Assembly: GCF_000463015.1 (NCBI RefSeq)
Contig: NC_022247.1
Span: 4,092,001 to 4,156,000, forward strand
DNA: 64,000 bases
Reading direction: 5' to 3'
From: Variovorax paradoxus B4
GTDB taxonomy: Bacteria; Pseudomonadota; Gammaproteobacteria; Burkholderiales; Burkholderiaceae_C
Shown here: positions 51,022 to 60,442 of the stretch, in pieces
How the letters are laid out: every line of letters starts with the position of its first letter
How positions within the stretch are numbered: the stretch's first letter is position 1
Notes under the pieces: generated by a model
What the model was told of the DNA's origin: nothing
The model's database searches: none
What the model saw: the letters and a program-made list of their open reading frames with translations, nothing else
Position numbers and translations under genes: made by a program

Positions 51022-53719
51022 CGCCCAAGGGCAACCGATTGCCATTCGCCGCGAAGACTATGCCGCTCCGGCATTCTGGATCGACACCGTCGACCTTACC
51101 TTCGACCTCGACCCCGCCAAGACCCGCGTGCTCAACCGCATGCAGCTGCGCCGCAACCCCGATGCGCCGGCCCAGCCGCTGCGCCTGGACGGCGACGAGC
51201 TGAACCTGGCGCGCGTGCTGGTCAACGGCCAGGGCGCCTCCTTCCGCATGGAAGGCGACCAGCTCGTGATCGACGGCCTGCCCGATGCCTTCGAACTCGA
51301 GATCTTCACGACCTGCTGCCCCATCAAGAACACCAAGCTGATGGGCCTGTTCGTGAGCGAAGACACCTTCTTCACGCAGTGCGAGGCCGAGGGCTTTCGC
51401 CGCATCACCTACTTTCTCGACCGTCCGGACGTGATGGCGATGTACACCGTGACGCTGCGCGCCGCCAAGGCCGCGTATCCGGTGCTGCTGTCGAACGGCA
51501 ACCTCGTCGAGCAGGGCGAGCTGCCCGAGGGCCGCCACTTTGCCAAGTGGGTCGACCCCTTCAAGAAGCCCTGCTACCTGTTCGCCCTGGTGGCCGGCAA
51601 GCTGGTGGCGCGCGAGCAGCGCATCACCGCGCGCAACGGCAAGGAACACCTGCTGCAGGTGTACGTGCGCGCCGGCGACCTCGACAAGACCGAGCATGCG
51701 ATGAACTCGCTGGTCAACTCCGTGCTGTGGGACGAAGCCCGCTTCGGCCTGCCGCTGGACCTGGACCGCTTCATGATCGTGGCCACCAGCGACTTCAACA
51801 TGGGCGCCATGGAGAACAAGGGCCTGAACATCTTCAACACGAAGTACGTTCTGGCCAACCAGGCCACCGCCACCGACGCCGACTACAGCAACATCGAAAG
51901 CGTGGTCGGCCACGAGTACTTCCACAACTGGAGCGGCGACCGCGTGACCTGCCGCGACTGGTTCCAGCTTTCGCTGAAGGAAGGCCTCACCGTCTTCCGC
52001 GACCAGGAGTTCAGCCAGGATCTGTGCGCCGACGCCTCGGCCCGCGCCGTCAAGCGCATCGAGGACGTGCGCGTGCTGCGCACCGCCCAGTTTCCCGAAG
52101 ACGCGGGCCCCATGGCCCACCCGGTGCGGCCCGACAGCTACATCGAGATCAGCAACTTCTACACCGTCACCATCTACGAAAAGGGTGCCGAGGTGGTGCG
52201 CATGATGCAGACGCTGGTCGGCCGCAAGGGCTTCGAGAAGGGCATCACGCTCTACTTCGAACGCCATGACGGCCAGGCCGTGACCTGCGACGACTTCGCA
52301 CAAGCCATTGCCGACGCCAACCCCGATTCGGAACTCGCCCGCCTGCTGCCGCAGTTCAAGCGCTGGTACAGCCAGGCCGGCACGCCGCGCCTGGCCGCCC
52401 ATGGCGTGTACGACGCGCAGAACCGCAGCTACACCCTGAGCATCGTCCAGAGCTGCCCGCCCACGCCGGGCCAGGCGGCCAAGGAACCCTTCGTCATTCC
52501 GGTGAACATCGGCCTGCTCGACGCCAGCGGGCGCGAACTGCCGCTGCAACTCGAAGGCGAAAGCGAAGTGACCCGCGGCGCGCCAGGCACGCCCTGCACG
52601 CGCACCGTGGTGCTCTCGCGCGCCGGCGAGCAGCTCACCTTCGTCGGCCTCGACGCCGAGCCCGTGCCTTCCATCCTGCGCGGCTTCAGCGCACCGGTGA
52701 TCCTCGACTTCGAATACACCGACGCCCAGCTGCTCACCCTGCTGGCCAACGACCCCGACCCCTTCAACCGCTGGGAAGCCGGCCAGCGCCTGGGCCTGCG
52801 CGCCGCGCTGCAGGGCATTGCGGCGCTGGCCACCGACACCACCCCGGTGCTGAACGACGCGTACCTGGACGCCATGCGCAGCGTGCTGCGCAATCCCAAG
52901 CTCGACGCCGCCTTCAAGGAACTGGTGCTCACGCTGCCATCGGAAACCTACATTTCCGAGCAGCTCGACGTGGTCGACCCGCAGCGCGTGCACCTGGTGC
53001 GCGAAGCCATGCGCGCGCAGCTGGCCACCGCCCTCTTTTCCGACTGGCAACAGGTCTACGAAGAAAACCACGACACCGGCGCCTACACGCCCGACCCGAC
53101 CTCGTCGGGCCGCCGTGCGCTGGCCGGCATGGCGCTCAACTTCTTGTGCCTGGCGGCGCGCTCATCGGGCGACACCGTGTGGCCCGGCAAGACGCTGCAG
53201 CGCTTCAAGGACGCCGGCAACATGACCGACCGCTTCAACGCGCTCAATGCGCTGGTGTCGTCGGGCCACACGCTGGCCGCGCAGGCGCTCGCGCGCTTCC
53301 ACGCCATCTTCAAGGACGAGGCGCTGGTCATCGACAAGTGGTTCTCGCTGCAGGCCGGCGCGTCCGACCGCGGCGGCGACATCCTGCCGCTGGTCAGGCA
53401 GTTGATGAAGCACCCGGACTTCTCCATCAAGAACCCCAACCGCGCCCGCAGCGTGATCTTCAGCTACTGCAGCGCCAACCCCGGCGCGTTCCACCGCCCC
53501 GACGCGGCCGGCTACGTGTACTGGAGCGAGCGCGTCATCGAGCTGGACGCCATCAACCCCCAGGTGGCTGCCCGCCTCGCCCGCGCGCTCGACCGCTGGA
53601 GCAAGCTGGCCGAACCGTACCGCAGCGCCGCGCGCGAAGCGATTGCCCGCGTGGCCGCCAAGCCCGACCTGAGCAAGGACACGCACGAAGTCGTCACCCG
53701 CGCCCTGGCCGGTAACTGA
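51005..53719 (+). CDS. pepN: Aminopeptidase N
   Basis: A 904-residue M1-family zinc aminopeptidase of the gammaproteobacterial PepN size. The substrate-binding GAMEN is in MGAMENKGLNIF and the zinc motif HEYFH (His303, His307) is followed 19 residues on by the third ligand Glu (SLKEGLTVF). A large alpha-helical C-terminal domain fills the last 350 residues. It releases N-terminal residues from peptides in the cytoplasm. ATG 51005 lies inside the end of the HAD gene; the normal N-terminus (LLQRDAQGQPIAIRREDY) begins right there. Confidence 0.96.
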   Translation: MLLQRDAQGQPIAIRREDYAAPAFWIDTVDLTFDLDPAKTRVLNRMQLRRNPDAPAQPLRLDGDELNLARVLVNGQGASFRMEGDQLVIDGLPDAFELEIFTTCCPIKNTKLMGLFVSEDTFFTQCEAEGFRRITYFLDRPDVMAMYTVTLRAAKAAYPVLLSNGNLVEQGELPEGRHFAKWVDPFKKPCYLFALVAGKLVAREQRITARNGKEHLLQVYVRAGDLDKTEHAMNSLVNSVLWDEARFGLPLDLDRFMIVATSDFNMGAMENKGLNIFNTKYVLANQATATDADYSNIESVVGHEYFHNWSGDRVTCRDWFQLSLKEGLTVFRDQEFSQDLCADASARAVKRIEDVRVLRTAQFPEDAGPMAHPVRPDSYIEISNFYTVTIYEKGAEVVRMMQTLVGRKGFEKGITLYFERHDGQAVTCDDFAQAIADANPDSELARLLPQFKRWYSQAGTPRLAAHGVYDAQNRSYTLSIVQSCPPTPGQAAKEPFVIPVNIGLLDASGRELPLQLEGESEVTRGAPGTPCTRTVVLSRAGEQLTFVGLDAEPVPSILRGFSAPVILDFEYTDAQLLTLLANDPDPFNRWEAGQRLGLRAALQGIAALATDTTPVLNDAYLDAMRSVLRNPKLDAAFKELVLTLPSETYISEQLDVVDPQRVHLVREAMRAQLATALFSDWQQVYEENHDTGAYTPDPTSSGRRALAGMALNFLCLAARSSGDTVWPGKTLQRFKDAGNMTDRFNALNALVSSGHTLAAQALARFHAIFKDEALVIDKWFSLQAGASDRGGDILPLVRQLMKHPDFSIKNPNRARSVIFSYCSANPGAFHRPDAAGYVYWSERVIELDAINPQVAARLARALDRWSKLAEPYRSAAREAIARVAAKPDLSKDTHEVVTRALAGN

Positions 53720-53746
53720 CAAGCAAACAAGGAACACAGGAAGCAC

Positions 53747-54763
53747 ATGGCTCAACAACAGAAGATCTCCCTCACCCGCTATCTCGTCGAACAGCAACGC
53801 GCCGACGGCCTCATTCCCGGCCAGTTGCGCCTGCTGCTCGAAGTGGTGGCCCGCGCCTGCAAGAGCATCAGCCAGGCCGTCAACAAGGGCGCGCTGGGGG
53901 GAGTGCTCGGCACCGCCGAGACCGAGAACGTGCAGGGCGAGATCCAGAAGAAGCTGGACATCATTGCCAACGAAGTGCTCATCGAGGCCAACGAATGGGG
54001 CGGCCACCTTGCGGCCATGGCCAGCGAGGAAATGGACAGCATCTACGTGGTGCCCAACCGCTACCCGCAGGGCGAATACCTGCTCATGTTCGACCCGCTC
54101 GACGGCAGCAGCAACATCGACGTGAACGTGAGCATCGGCACCATCTTCAGCGTGCTGAAGAAGCCCGACGACACCCCCGGCGTGCAGGAAGCCGACTTTC
54201 TGCAGCCCGGCACCCAGCAGGTGGCGGCCGGCTACTGCATCTACGGCCCGCAGACCACGCTGGTGCTGACCGTGGGCAACGGCGTGGCCATGTTCACGCT
54301 CGACCGCGAGCAAGGCAGCTTCGTCCTCACGCAGGAAGACATCCAGATCCCGGCCGATACGAAGGAGTTTGCGGTCAACATGAGCAACATGCGCCACTGG
54401 GACGAGCCCATGAAGCGCTACATCGACGAATGCCTGGCCGGCAAGGAAGGCCCGCGCGGCAAGGACTTCAACATGCGCTGGATTGCCAGCATGGTGGCCG
54501 ACGTGCACCGCATCCTGATGCGCGGCGGCGTGTTCATGTACCCGTGGGACAAGCGCGAGCCCGAAAAGGCCGGCAAGCTGCGGCTGATGTACGAGGCCAA
54601 CCCGATGAGCTGGCTGGTCGAGCAGGCCGGCGGCGCGGCCACCAACGGCAAGCAGCGCATCCTGGAGCTGCAGCCCACCAAACTGCACGAGCGCGTGAGC
54701 GTGATGTTGGGTTCGCGTAACGAAGTCGAGCGTTTGACCAAGTACCACGCCGAAAAGGCCTGA
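53747..54763 (+). CDS. fbp: Fructose-1,6-bisphosphatase, class I
   Basis: A 338-residue class I enzyme of gluconeogenesis (and the Calvin cycle in autotrophs). The metal and phosphate-binding motif [14 protein letters not shown] (about residues 110-123) is complete, as are the [27 protein letters not shown] and [17 protein letters not shown] regions. The start is at ATG 53747, shortly after pepN. It may share a transcript with pepN, but it is the last gene before the tRNA-Thr promoter. Confidence 0.97.
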   Translation: MAQQQKISLTRYLVEQQRADGLIPGQLRLLLEVVARACKSISQAVNKGALGGVLGTAETENVQGEIQKKLDIIANEVLIEANEWGGHLAAMASEEMDSIYVVPNRYPQGEYLLMFDPLDGSSNIDVNVSIGTIFSVLKKPDDTPGVQEADFLQPGTQQVAAGYCIYGPQTTLVLTVGNGVAMFTLDREQGSFVLTQEDIQIPADTKEFAVNMSNMRHWDEPMKRYIDECLAGKEGPRGKDFNMRWIASMVADVHRILMRGGVFMYPWDKREPEKAGKLRLMYEANPMSWLVEQAGGAATNGKQRILELQPTKLHERVSVMLGSRNEVERLTKYHAEKA

Positions 54764-54772
54764 CGGTGTTGC

Positions 54773-54778
54773 TATAAT
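54773..54778 (+). promoter_or_regulatory. -10 element of tRNA-Thr
   Basis: A perfect TATAAT at 54773-54778 lies 11 bases before the mature tRNA-Thr 5' end. A good -35 at the expected distance is not seen. Confidence 0.7.
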
Positions 54779-54788
54779 CCGAGGCTTC

Positions 54789-54864
54789 GCCGGTGTAGCT
54801 CAGTCGGTAGAGCAGCTCATTCGTAATGAGAAGGTCGGGTGTTCGATTCATCTCTCCGGCACCA
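54789..54864 (+). tRNA. tRNA-Thr (CGT)
   Basis: A 76-base cloverleaf with encoded CCA. Anticodon loop TTCGTAA gives CGT. The acceptor stem GCCGGTG with CTCCGGC has a U-U mismatch at pair 6-67, and the T stem has two G-U pairs; otherwise the fold is normal. It is followed by its own strong terminator, then by the low-GC segment with the broken HNH gene. Confidence 0.97.
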
Positions 54865-54868
54865 ATCT

Positions 54869-54909
54869 AAAAAGCCCGTTGCTATTTATTCGATAGCAAC
54901 GGGCTTTTT
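54869..54909 (+). terminator. Terminator after tRNA-Thr
   Basis: A 17-bp perfect stem: AAAAAGCCCGTTGCTAT and its complement around a loop of TTATTCG, ending in TTTTT. It is symmetrical enough to act in both directions. The last seven codons and stop of a small leftward frame fall inside it. Confidence 0.95.
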
Positions 54910-55035
54910 CATGGGCGATTGGTGGTCGATGAAGAGGATTTCGTAGCCCCAATCATTCGCATTTTCCTTCGCATAGTCCTCTTCTCTCCAAAACACGTGA
55001 GGCACCGCACGGCCTCTGTAGGTGGAGTGGCTCAC
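54886..55035 (-). CDS. Small unrecognised frame between the HNH gene and the tRNA-Thr terminator
   Basis: From a GTG at 55035 a 49-residue frame runs to TAA at 54886 and reads YRGRAVPHVFWREEDY, then a stretch with WGYEILFIDHQ. It has more aromatic and charged residues than a random frame would. Its last codons lie within the stem of the tRNA-Thr terminator, so if it is a gene it was probably longer or was fused by insertion. There is no ATG and no clear ribosome site. It follows the HNH frame in the same direction by about 50 bases. No family recognised. Confidence 0.3.
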   Translation of the reverse strand: MSHSTYRGRAVPHVFWREEDYAKENANDWGYEILFIDHQSPMKKPVAIE

Positions 55036-55081
55036 GCTGTCTGATGGCACTGCAGCTCGGCTGGTTGAAACGCTTTAACTG

Positions 55082-56150
55082 CTATCCGAAGTGCTTTTCG
55101 CGATGGCAGTTTGGGCAGAGGGCCCACGCGTTGTCGACGGTGTCATCACCACCCAGCGCCAACGGTGTGATGTGATGCACTTCCAGGTATGGATCGCCAG
55201 TGGCCTTGCTAACAAAACGGCGCCGGCCTCTTACACCCTTCGCATTGCCCTTCGGCTCGAAAGAGGACTTCGGCAATCACATCGGGATTCCTCACGAACG
55301 CTGTTGAAACAGTTCGAATGGTTTTGGGTTTCTTCGGCGCGTTGGCCAAGCGCTCAAGGCGCTGTTGCTGTGACTGGCTCAATGCCGACGCCACGCGATC
55401 CTGCAATTGGCGCTGCACATACCCCGCGTCTGCGATCACTTCAGTGGGAATCGTGAGCACAAGCTCAAACCATTTTGCGCCGTCCGCCTCAACATGCAGC
55501 TGGTGAAACGAGAACGCTCCTGCATAGACGAACCGATCGTTCGATGTGTGCCTGACAAAAGCAAGCACCGGTAGGCCTGGCACATTCAAGATCGCAGCGT
55601 TGGGCTTGAAGTGCTCGCCAAATTGAACGCTTCCATCCTTCAGTGTTTTGCTTTTCAGGAAGCACTTGAGCCGTCGACCTTGCTCCAACCACTCGTTGGC
55701 GTATCTGCCCCCGCTCAGGGTCGCCTTGATGACAACCGCAGTTGGCAGACCATCTGACTCGATGACGAACATGCCTCCGGCTCGAGTGTCGTAGTTCGCC
55801 GAGAAGATAAGAATGTCGTGCGCGCTGTAGGTCTCGCCGATGACGAAGTCCGACGCGCGCATTCGGTCACCAACCCAATCACCGAATCGCTTCTCGAAAG
55901 GCTCCACGATATCTTCGAATGTCTGCAGCCCAAGCGCATGCATCTCGAGATAGATCCCATCCTGCTTGTCCGCGCTGAATCGCTTCAGATATGCGAACAG
56001 ATCCCCTATCCGCTTGAACTGGTTCAGCCAGATGTCGGAATGCCGAACCTTGGCCTGGGTCGACTCGGGCAACGCGCTAGCAAGAGCAGGTCGTTGGACG
56101 GCCTCTAGGACATATTCGCGCGCCGCGTGGATGGGGCTCATTGTGTTCAT
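55082..56150 (-). pseudogene. HNH endonuclease gene, broken by a single extra base
   Basis: Two overlapping leftward frames together make one McrA/HNH-type protein of about 355 residues. The first (from ATG 56150 or nearby) ends prematurely at TAG 55209 after CEGCKRPAPF; the second frame supplies VSKATGDPYLEVHHITPLAL and then NAWALCPNCHREKHFG. Deleting one T from the run of four at 55214-55217 (AAAA on the plus strand) joins them exactly and restores the C-x2-C ... HH ... N ... C-x2-C-H pattern of an HNH nuclease. The N-terminal 270 residues are a non-catalytic DUF3427/MrcB-like or unknown domain (not identified). Its GC content is lower than the neighbours, suggesting acquisition. It could also be a sequencing error. 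Confidence 0.8.
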
Positions 56151-56297
56151 TGCTTGGAATGGACACATTGTGGTGTAACTTGTTAACGATTTACGTCTGG
56201 GAAGCATTCATTGCTGCCCGACGTACATTCCGCTCCGCGCAGTCACCCCTCCAATCGGTTACTGCAAACTCTGCGAACCACCCCATCCGGAGCCCGC

Positions 56298-57251
56298 ATG
56301 CCCTCTGCATCTCCCGCCACCCACCCCCACTACGACCGCCTGATCGCCGCCGCCCGCGCCCTCCCTCCCCTGCGCGTCGCAGTCGTCCACCCCGCCAACG
56401 CCGTCTCGCTCGAAGCCGCCTTGGCTTCAGCCGCACTGGGCCTCATCGCCCCCACCCTGGTCGGCCCCCGCGCAAAGATCGAGGCCGCAGCACGCGAAGC
56501 CGGCGCAGACCTCTCGAACATCCCCATCGTCGACGCCCCCCACAGCCACGCCGCAGCCGACGCCGCCGTTGCCATGGCCTTGCGCGGCGAGGTCGATGCG
56601 TTGATGAAGGGCAGCCTGCACACCGACGAGCTGATGGGCGCGGTGGTGCGGCGCGAAGGGGGCCTGCGCACATCGCGGCGCGTCAGTCACTGCTTCGTGA
56701 TGGACATTCCGGGCCACGCGCAGCCGCTGATCATTTCGGACGCCGCGATCAACATCGCGCCCACGCTCGAAGAGAAAGTCGACATCGTGCAGAACGCGAT
56801 CGACCTTGCGCATGCGCTGCTGATGCCGGCGGTGCGCGTGGCGATTCTCTCGGCCACGGAAACGGTCAACACCAAGGTGCCGTCCACGCTGGATGCCGCC
56901 GTGCTGTGCAAGATGGCCGACCGCGGCCAGATCACCGGCGCGCAGCTCGACGGGCCGCTGGCCATGGACAACGCCATCGACGCCGAGGCGGCTCGCATCA
57001 AGGGCATCGTCTCGCCGGTGGCGGGCCGCGCCAACGTGCTGATCGTGCCCAGCCTGGACGCGGGCAACATGCTGGCGAAGAGCCTCACCTTCCTGGGCGG
57101 GGCCTATGCGGCGGGCATTGTGCTGGGCACCAAGGTGCCGGTGATCCTGACGAGCCGCGCCGACTCGGAGCCGGCACGCCTGGCCTCGTGCGCGGTGGCC
57201 TCGATGCTGGTCAAGGCCGGGCGCGAACGGCTCATCAAGGCGGTGGGCTGA
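56298..57251 (+). CDS. Phosphate acetyl/butyryltransferase family protein
   Basis: A 317-residue PTA/PTB-family enzyme that exchanges the acyl group between CoA and phosphate. Marks are VDALMKGSLHTDELMGAVV, RRVSHCFVMDIPGHAQPLIISDAAINIAPTLEEKVDI, AILSATETVNTKVPSTLDA and ADSEPARLASCAVA. The size and the GSLHTDELM sequence are those of the short single-domain type often fused to or paired with enoyl-CoA hydratase or acetate kinase; no kinase gene follows here. The substrate could be acetyl- or butyryl-CoA. ATG 56298 lies after CCGGAG. Confidence 0.88.
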   Translation: MPSASPATHPHYDRLIAAARALPPLRVAVVHPANAVSLEAALASAALGLIAPTLVGPRAKIEAAAREAGADLSNIPIVDAPHSHAAADAAVAMALRGEVDALMKGSLHTDELMGAVVRREGGLRTSRRVSHCFVMDIPGHAQPLIISDAAINIAPTLEEKVDIVQNAIDLAHALLMPAVRVAILSATETVNTKVPSTLDAAVLCKMADRGQITGAQLDGPLAMDNAIDAEAARIKGIVSPVAGRANVLIVPSLDAGNMLAKSLTFLGGAYAAGIVLGTKVPVILTSRADSEPARLASCAVASMLVKAGRERLIKAVG

Positions 57252-57266
57252 GGCAGAGCGCGCCTC

Positions 57267-57281
57267 GTTTCCGTTGGAAAC
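57267..57281. repeat. Short inverted repeat
   Basis: GTTTCC and GGAAAC separated by GTT, just 16 bases after the phosphotransacetylase stop and followed by AAAAG. It may form a small hairpin or be an operator; nothing else is seen in the 179 bases before the PBP gene. Confidence 0.3.
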
Positions 57282-57430
57282 AAAAGAACTACGCTTTGTA
57301 TGCCAATGCAACGATGATCCGCCATAGGTAGTTCTCCGGCACAGAAGACCGCCAGGCGCACGCGCCAACTGGCCGCGGAAAGCGCATCATCGCCATGGAC
57401 GGACCCCCGGTTCAGACTGTGCGAGGCAGC

Positions 57431-60400
57431 ATGACAAGGTTCAAGAAGGTCTTCTGGATCAGCGGCGGGCTCGCCGTGCTGGGTGCGCTTGCCGCATTCG
57501 CGGTGGTCAACGAGCTGAAGACCTCCCGATGGCAATCGGCCCTGTGGCGCGACTTTTCCCGCGGCGCGGGCTTCAGCGTCGAGGCCGGTGCCAGCGATGC
57601 CATCCGCTTTCCGCACACCGGGCCGTACGACGAGCGGCTGGGCTACCACGATCTTCCCGACTTCATCGAACGCCTGCAGCCCCGGGGCTTCGCCATCACC
57701 CGCCAGGCGCGCATGTCGCCGCGGCTGGTCGAGCTGCAGGAGCACGGGCTTTTCACGCCCTACCGCGAGAAGAACCAGGCCGGCCTGACCGTGCGCGACT
57801 GCCGCAACGCGGCACTGCTGCACACGCGCGTGCCCCAGCGCGCCTACGAGCGTTTTGAAGATGTGCCGCCGCTGCTGGTGAGCGCCCTGCTGTTCGTCGA
57901 GGACCGCCATCTGCTCGACGCGGAGCCGGCGCAGCGCAACCCCGCGCTCGATCCGGAACGCTTTGCCAAGGCCGCGGTCGAGCAGGGGCTGCGGGTGTTC
58001 AACCCGGGGGGGTCGGCAACGGGCGGCAGCACTCTGGCCACCCAGATCGAAAAGTACCGCCATTCGCCGCAGGGCCGCACCGGCTCGGTGCGCGAAAAGC
58101 TGCGCCAGATGGTCTCGGCCTCGGTGCGTGCCTACCAGGACGGCGACGACACGCTGGCGCGGCGCCGCCAGATCGTCGTCGACTACCTCGACACCGTGCC
58201 CCTGGCCGCACGCCCGGGCATCGGCGAGGTGCACGGCCTGGGCGACGGCCTGTGGGCCTGGTACGGACGCGACTTCCGCGAAGTCAACCGCCTGCTCGCC
58301 GACAACGCAGAAGGAGCGACAACGCCCACGCCCGAGGCGCTCCAGCGCCAGGCCGAGGCCTTCAAGCAGGCGCTGTCGCTGATGATCGCGCAGCGCCGCC
58401 CGTCGCAGCACCTGCTCGGCGACGGCACGGGCCTGGTCCGGCTGACGGACAGCTACCTGCGGCTGATGGCCGAGGCGGGCCTGATCGCGCCCTCGCTGCG
58501 CGATGCGGCATTGCCGCTGTCCCTGCAGCTGCGGCCCGAACTGCCGCCAACGCCGCGGACGGACTTCGTGCAGCGCAAGGCCGCCATCGCGCTGCGCACC
58601 CACATCTCCACGCTGCTCGACGTGCCGCGCGCCTACGACCTGGAGCGGCTCGACCTGGAGGCAGAAACCAGCCTCGACGGCGAAGCGCAAGCGCTGGCGG
58701 CGCGGGTGCTGGCTGGCCTGCGGACGCCCGCCGCGGCCAAGGCGGCGGGATTGTTCGGCTCCCACATGCTCGACCCAGGTGCGGACCCAAGCCCGCTGAT
58801 CTACAGCTTCACACTGTTCGAGCGCGGCGCCCAGGCCAACCTGTTGCGCGTGCAGGCCGACAACATCGACCAGCCTTTCGACGTGAACCAGGGCGCGCGG
58901 CTGGACCTGGGCTCGACCGCCAAGCTGCGCACGCTGGTGAGCTACCTCGAGCTCGTGGCCGAGCTGCACGCTCGCTGGGGTGACCTGAGCACCGCCCAAC
59001 TCGCTGCGCTGGCGAACAACCCACGCGATCCGCTGGGCATGTGGGCGCGGCAGTACCTGTTGCGCGCCAAGGATCGCCGCCTCACGCCGATGCTCGAGGC
59101 GGCCATGGAGCGCAAGTATTCGGCGAACCCGGGCGAATCGTTCTTCACCGGCGGCGGCCTGCACCAGTTCGAGAATTTCGAGCGCTCGCGCAACAGCGAA
59201 TCGATGACGGTGCGCGAAGGCTTCAAGCATTCGGTCAACCTGGTGTTCATCCGCCTGATGCGCGACGTGGTGCGCCACCGCATGTTCGGCGGCGCATCGG
59301 ATGCCGAGAACCTGCTGAAGGACCCGGCCGACCCGCGCCGGCGCGAGATGCTCCAGCGCTTTGCCGACCGCGAAGGCTCGGCCTACCTGATCCGCTTCTA
59401 TCGCAAGTACCAGCGCCAGTCGGCCGCGGGCGCCGAAGCGCTGCTGCTGCGGAGCCTGAAGCCATCGGCACCGCGCCTGGCGAGCGTGCTGTTCACGATC
59501 GAGCCCGAGGCCAGCGAAGAGCGGCTCGACGAGCTGCTCACGCAGCGGCTGGGCAAGGGAGCCGGCTCGCCGCGCGCACTGCGGGCGCTGCGCACCACCT
59601 ACGCGGGCCTCTCGCTTGCCGACCGCGGCTACGTGGCGCGCGTGCATCCGCTGGAGCTCTGGCTTGTGGGATACCTGCGGCGCCATCCCGGCGCAACACT
59701 GACCGAGGTACTGGACGCGAGCGCAAGCGAACGCCAGGAGGTCTACGCCTGGCTCTTCAAGACGCGCCACAAGAGCGCGCAGGACAAGCGCCTGCGCGAG
59801 CTGGTCGAGCTCGATGCCTTCGCGGAAATCCATCGCTCGTGGCAGCGCCTGGGCTACCCGTTCGCATCGCTGACGCCGTCCTACGCGAGCGCCATTGGCG
59901 CGTCCGGCGACCGGCCGGCCGCCCTGGCGGAACTGATGGGCATCATCGCCAGCGACGGTGTGCGGCGGCCGGTGCAACGGGTCGACGCACTGCACTTTGC
60001 GCGCGACACGCCCTACGAGACACGGCTCGAACCGCGCGATGCGGGCGTCGAACAGGTGCTGCCCACCGAGGTGGCAGCAACGGTGCGCCGCGCGCTGGTG
60101 CAGGTGGTGCAGGACGGCACGGCGCGGCGCCTGAAGGGCGCACTGGTGGATGCGAATGGCCGCGCGATAGAGATCGGCGGCAAGACCGGCACCGGCGACC
60201 ATCGCTACGGGCACAACGGCCGCGGCGGACGGGCTGGCGCCGAGCGCAAGATCAGCCGCTCGGCCACCTTCGTGTTCACGATCGGCGACCGCTACTTCGG
60301 CACCATCATGGCCTACGTGAACGAACCGTACGCCGCCCGCTATCGGTTCACGAGCGCGCTGCCGACGCAGCTGCTGAAGTCGCTGGGGCCGCAGCTGCTG

Positions 60401-60436
60401 CCGGTGCTGGAGCGCGGGGGGTGCGGAGGGGATTGA
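57431..60436 (+). CDS. Class A penicillin-binding protein-like, glycosyltransferase 51 plus transpeptidase
   Basis: 1001 residues, anchored by one N-terminal helix (about 6-28). The glycosyltransferase 51 domain has EDRHLLD (Glu157) and GGSTLATQIEKY (198-209), variants of the usual EDxxFxxH and GASTITQQ. The transpeptidase motifs are S-T-A-K in DLGSTAKL (Ser near 495), S-V-N in KHSVNL near 600, and KTG in GGKTGTGD near 916. All catalytic serine/lysine positions are kept, so it may polymerise and cross-link peptidoglycan, but the wide motif spacing makes it unlike PBP1A/1B/1C. ATG 57431 was chosen because GAGG precedes it and the anchor helix follows; an upstream ATG in frame adds 12 residues. 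Confidence 0.85.
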   Translation: MTRFKKVFWISGGLAVLGALAAFAVVNELKTSRWQSALWRDFSRGAGFSVEAGASDAIRFPHTGPYDERLGYHDLPDFIERLQPRGFAITRQARMSPRLVELQEHGLFTPYREKNQAGLTVRDCRNAALLHTRVPQRAYERFEDVPPLLVSALLFVEDRHLLDAEPAQRNPALDPERFAKAAVEQGLRVFNPGGSATGGSTLATQIEKYRHSPQGRTGSVREKLRQMVSASVRAYQDGDDTLARRRQIVVDYLDTVPLAARPGIGEVHGLGDGLWAWYGRDFREVNRLLADNAEGATTPTPEALQRQAEAFKQALSLMIAQRRPSQHLLGDGTGLVRLTDSYLRLMAEAGLIAPSLRDAALPLSLQLRPELPPTPRTDFVQRKAAIALRTHISTLLDVPRAYDLERLDLEAETSLDGEAQALAARVLAGLRTPAAAKAAGLFGSHMLDPGADPSPLIYSFTLFERGAQANLLRVQADNIDQPFDVNQGARLDLGSTAKLRTLVSYLELVAELHARWGDLSTAQLAALANNPRDPLGMWARQYLLRAKDRRLTPMLEAAMERKYSANPGESFFTGGGLHQFENFERSRNSESMTVREGFKHSVNLVFIRLMRDVVRHRMFGGASDAENLLKDPADPRRREMLQRFADREGSAYLIRFYRKYQRQSAAGAEALLLRSLKPSAPRLASVLFTIEPEASEERLDELLTQRLGKGAGSPRALRALRTTYAGLSLADRGYVARVHPLELWLVGYLRRHPGATLTEVLDASASERQEVYAWLFKTRHKSAQDKRLRELVELDAFAEIHRSWQRLGYPFASLTPSYASAIGASGDRPAALAELMGIIASDGVRRPVQRVDALHFARDTPYETRLEPRDAGVEQVLPTEVAATVRRALVQVVQDGTARRLKGALVDANGRAIEIGGKTGTGDHRYGHNGRGGRAGAERKISRSATFVFTIGDRYFGTIMAYVNEPYAARYRFTSALPTQLLKSLGPQLLPVLERGGCGGD

Positions 60437-60442
60437 CGGCCA

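Noticed and set aside
54789..54864. U-U mismatch in the tRNA-Thr acceptor stem as proof of a hybrid integration site
   Set aside because: The same 3' sequence is, as far as I recall, common in betaproteobacterial tRNA-Thr(CGT), so it does not prove replacement by an element.
57104..60214. Leftward open frame opposite the PBP gene
   Set aside because: PBP catalytic motifs are on the plus strand; the reverse frame has only GC-biased composition.
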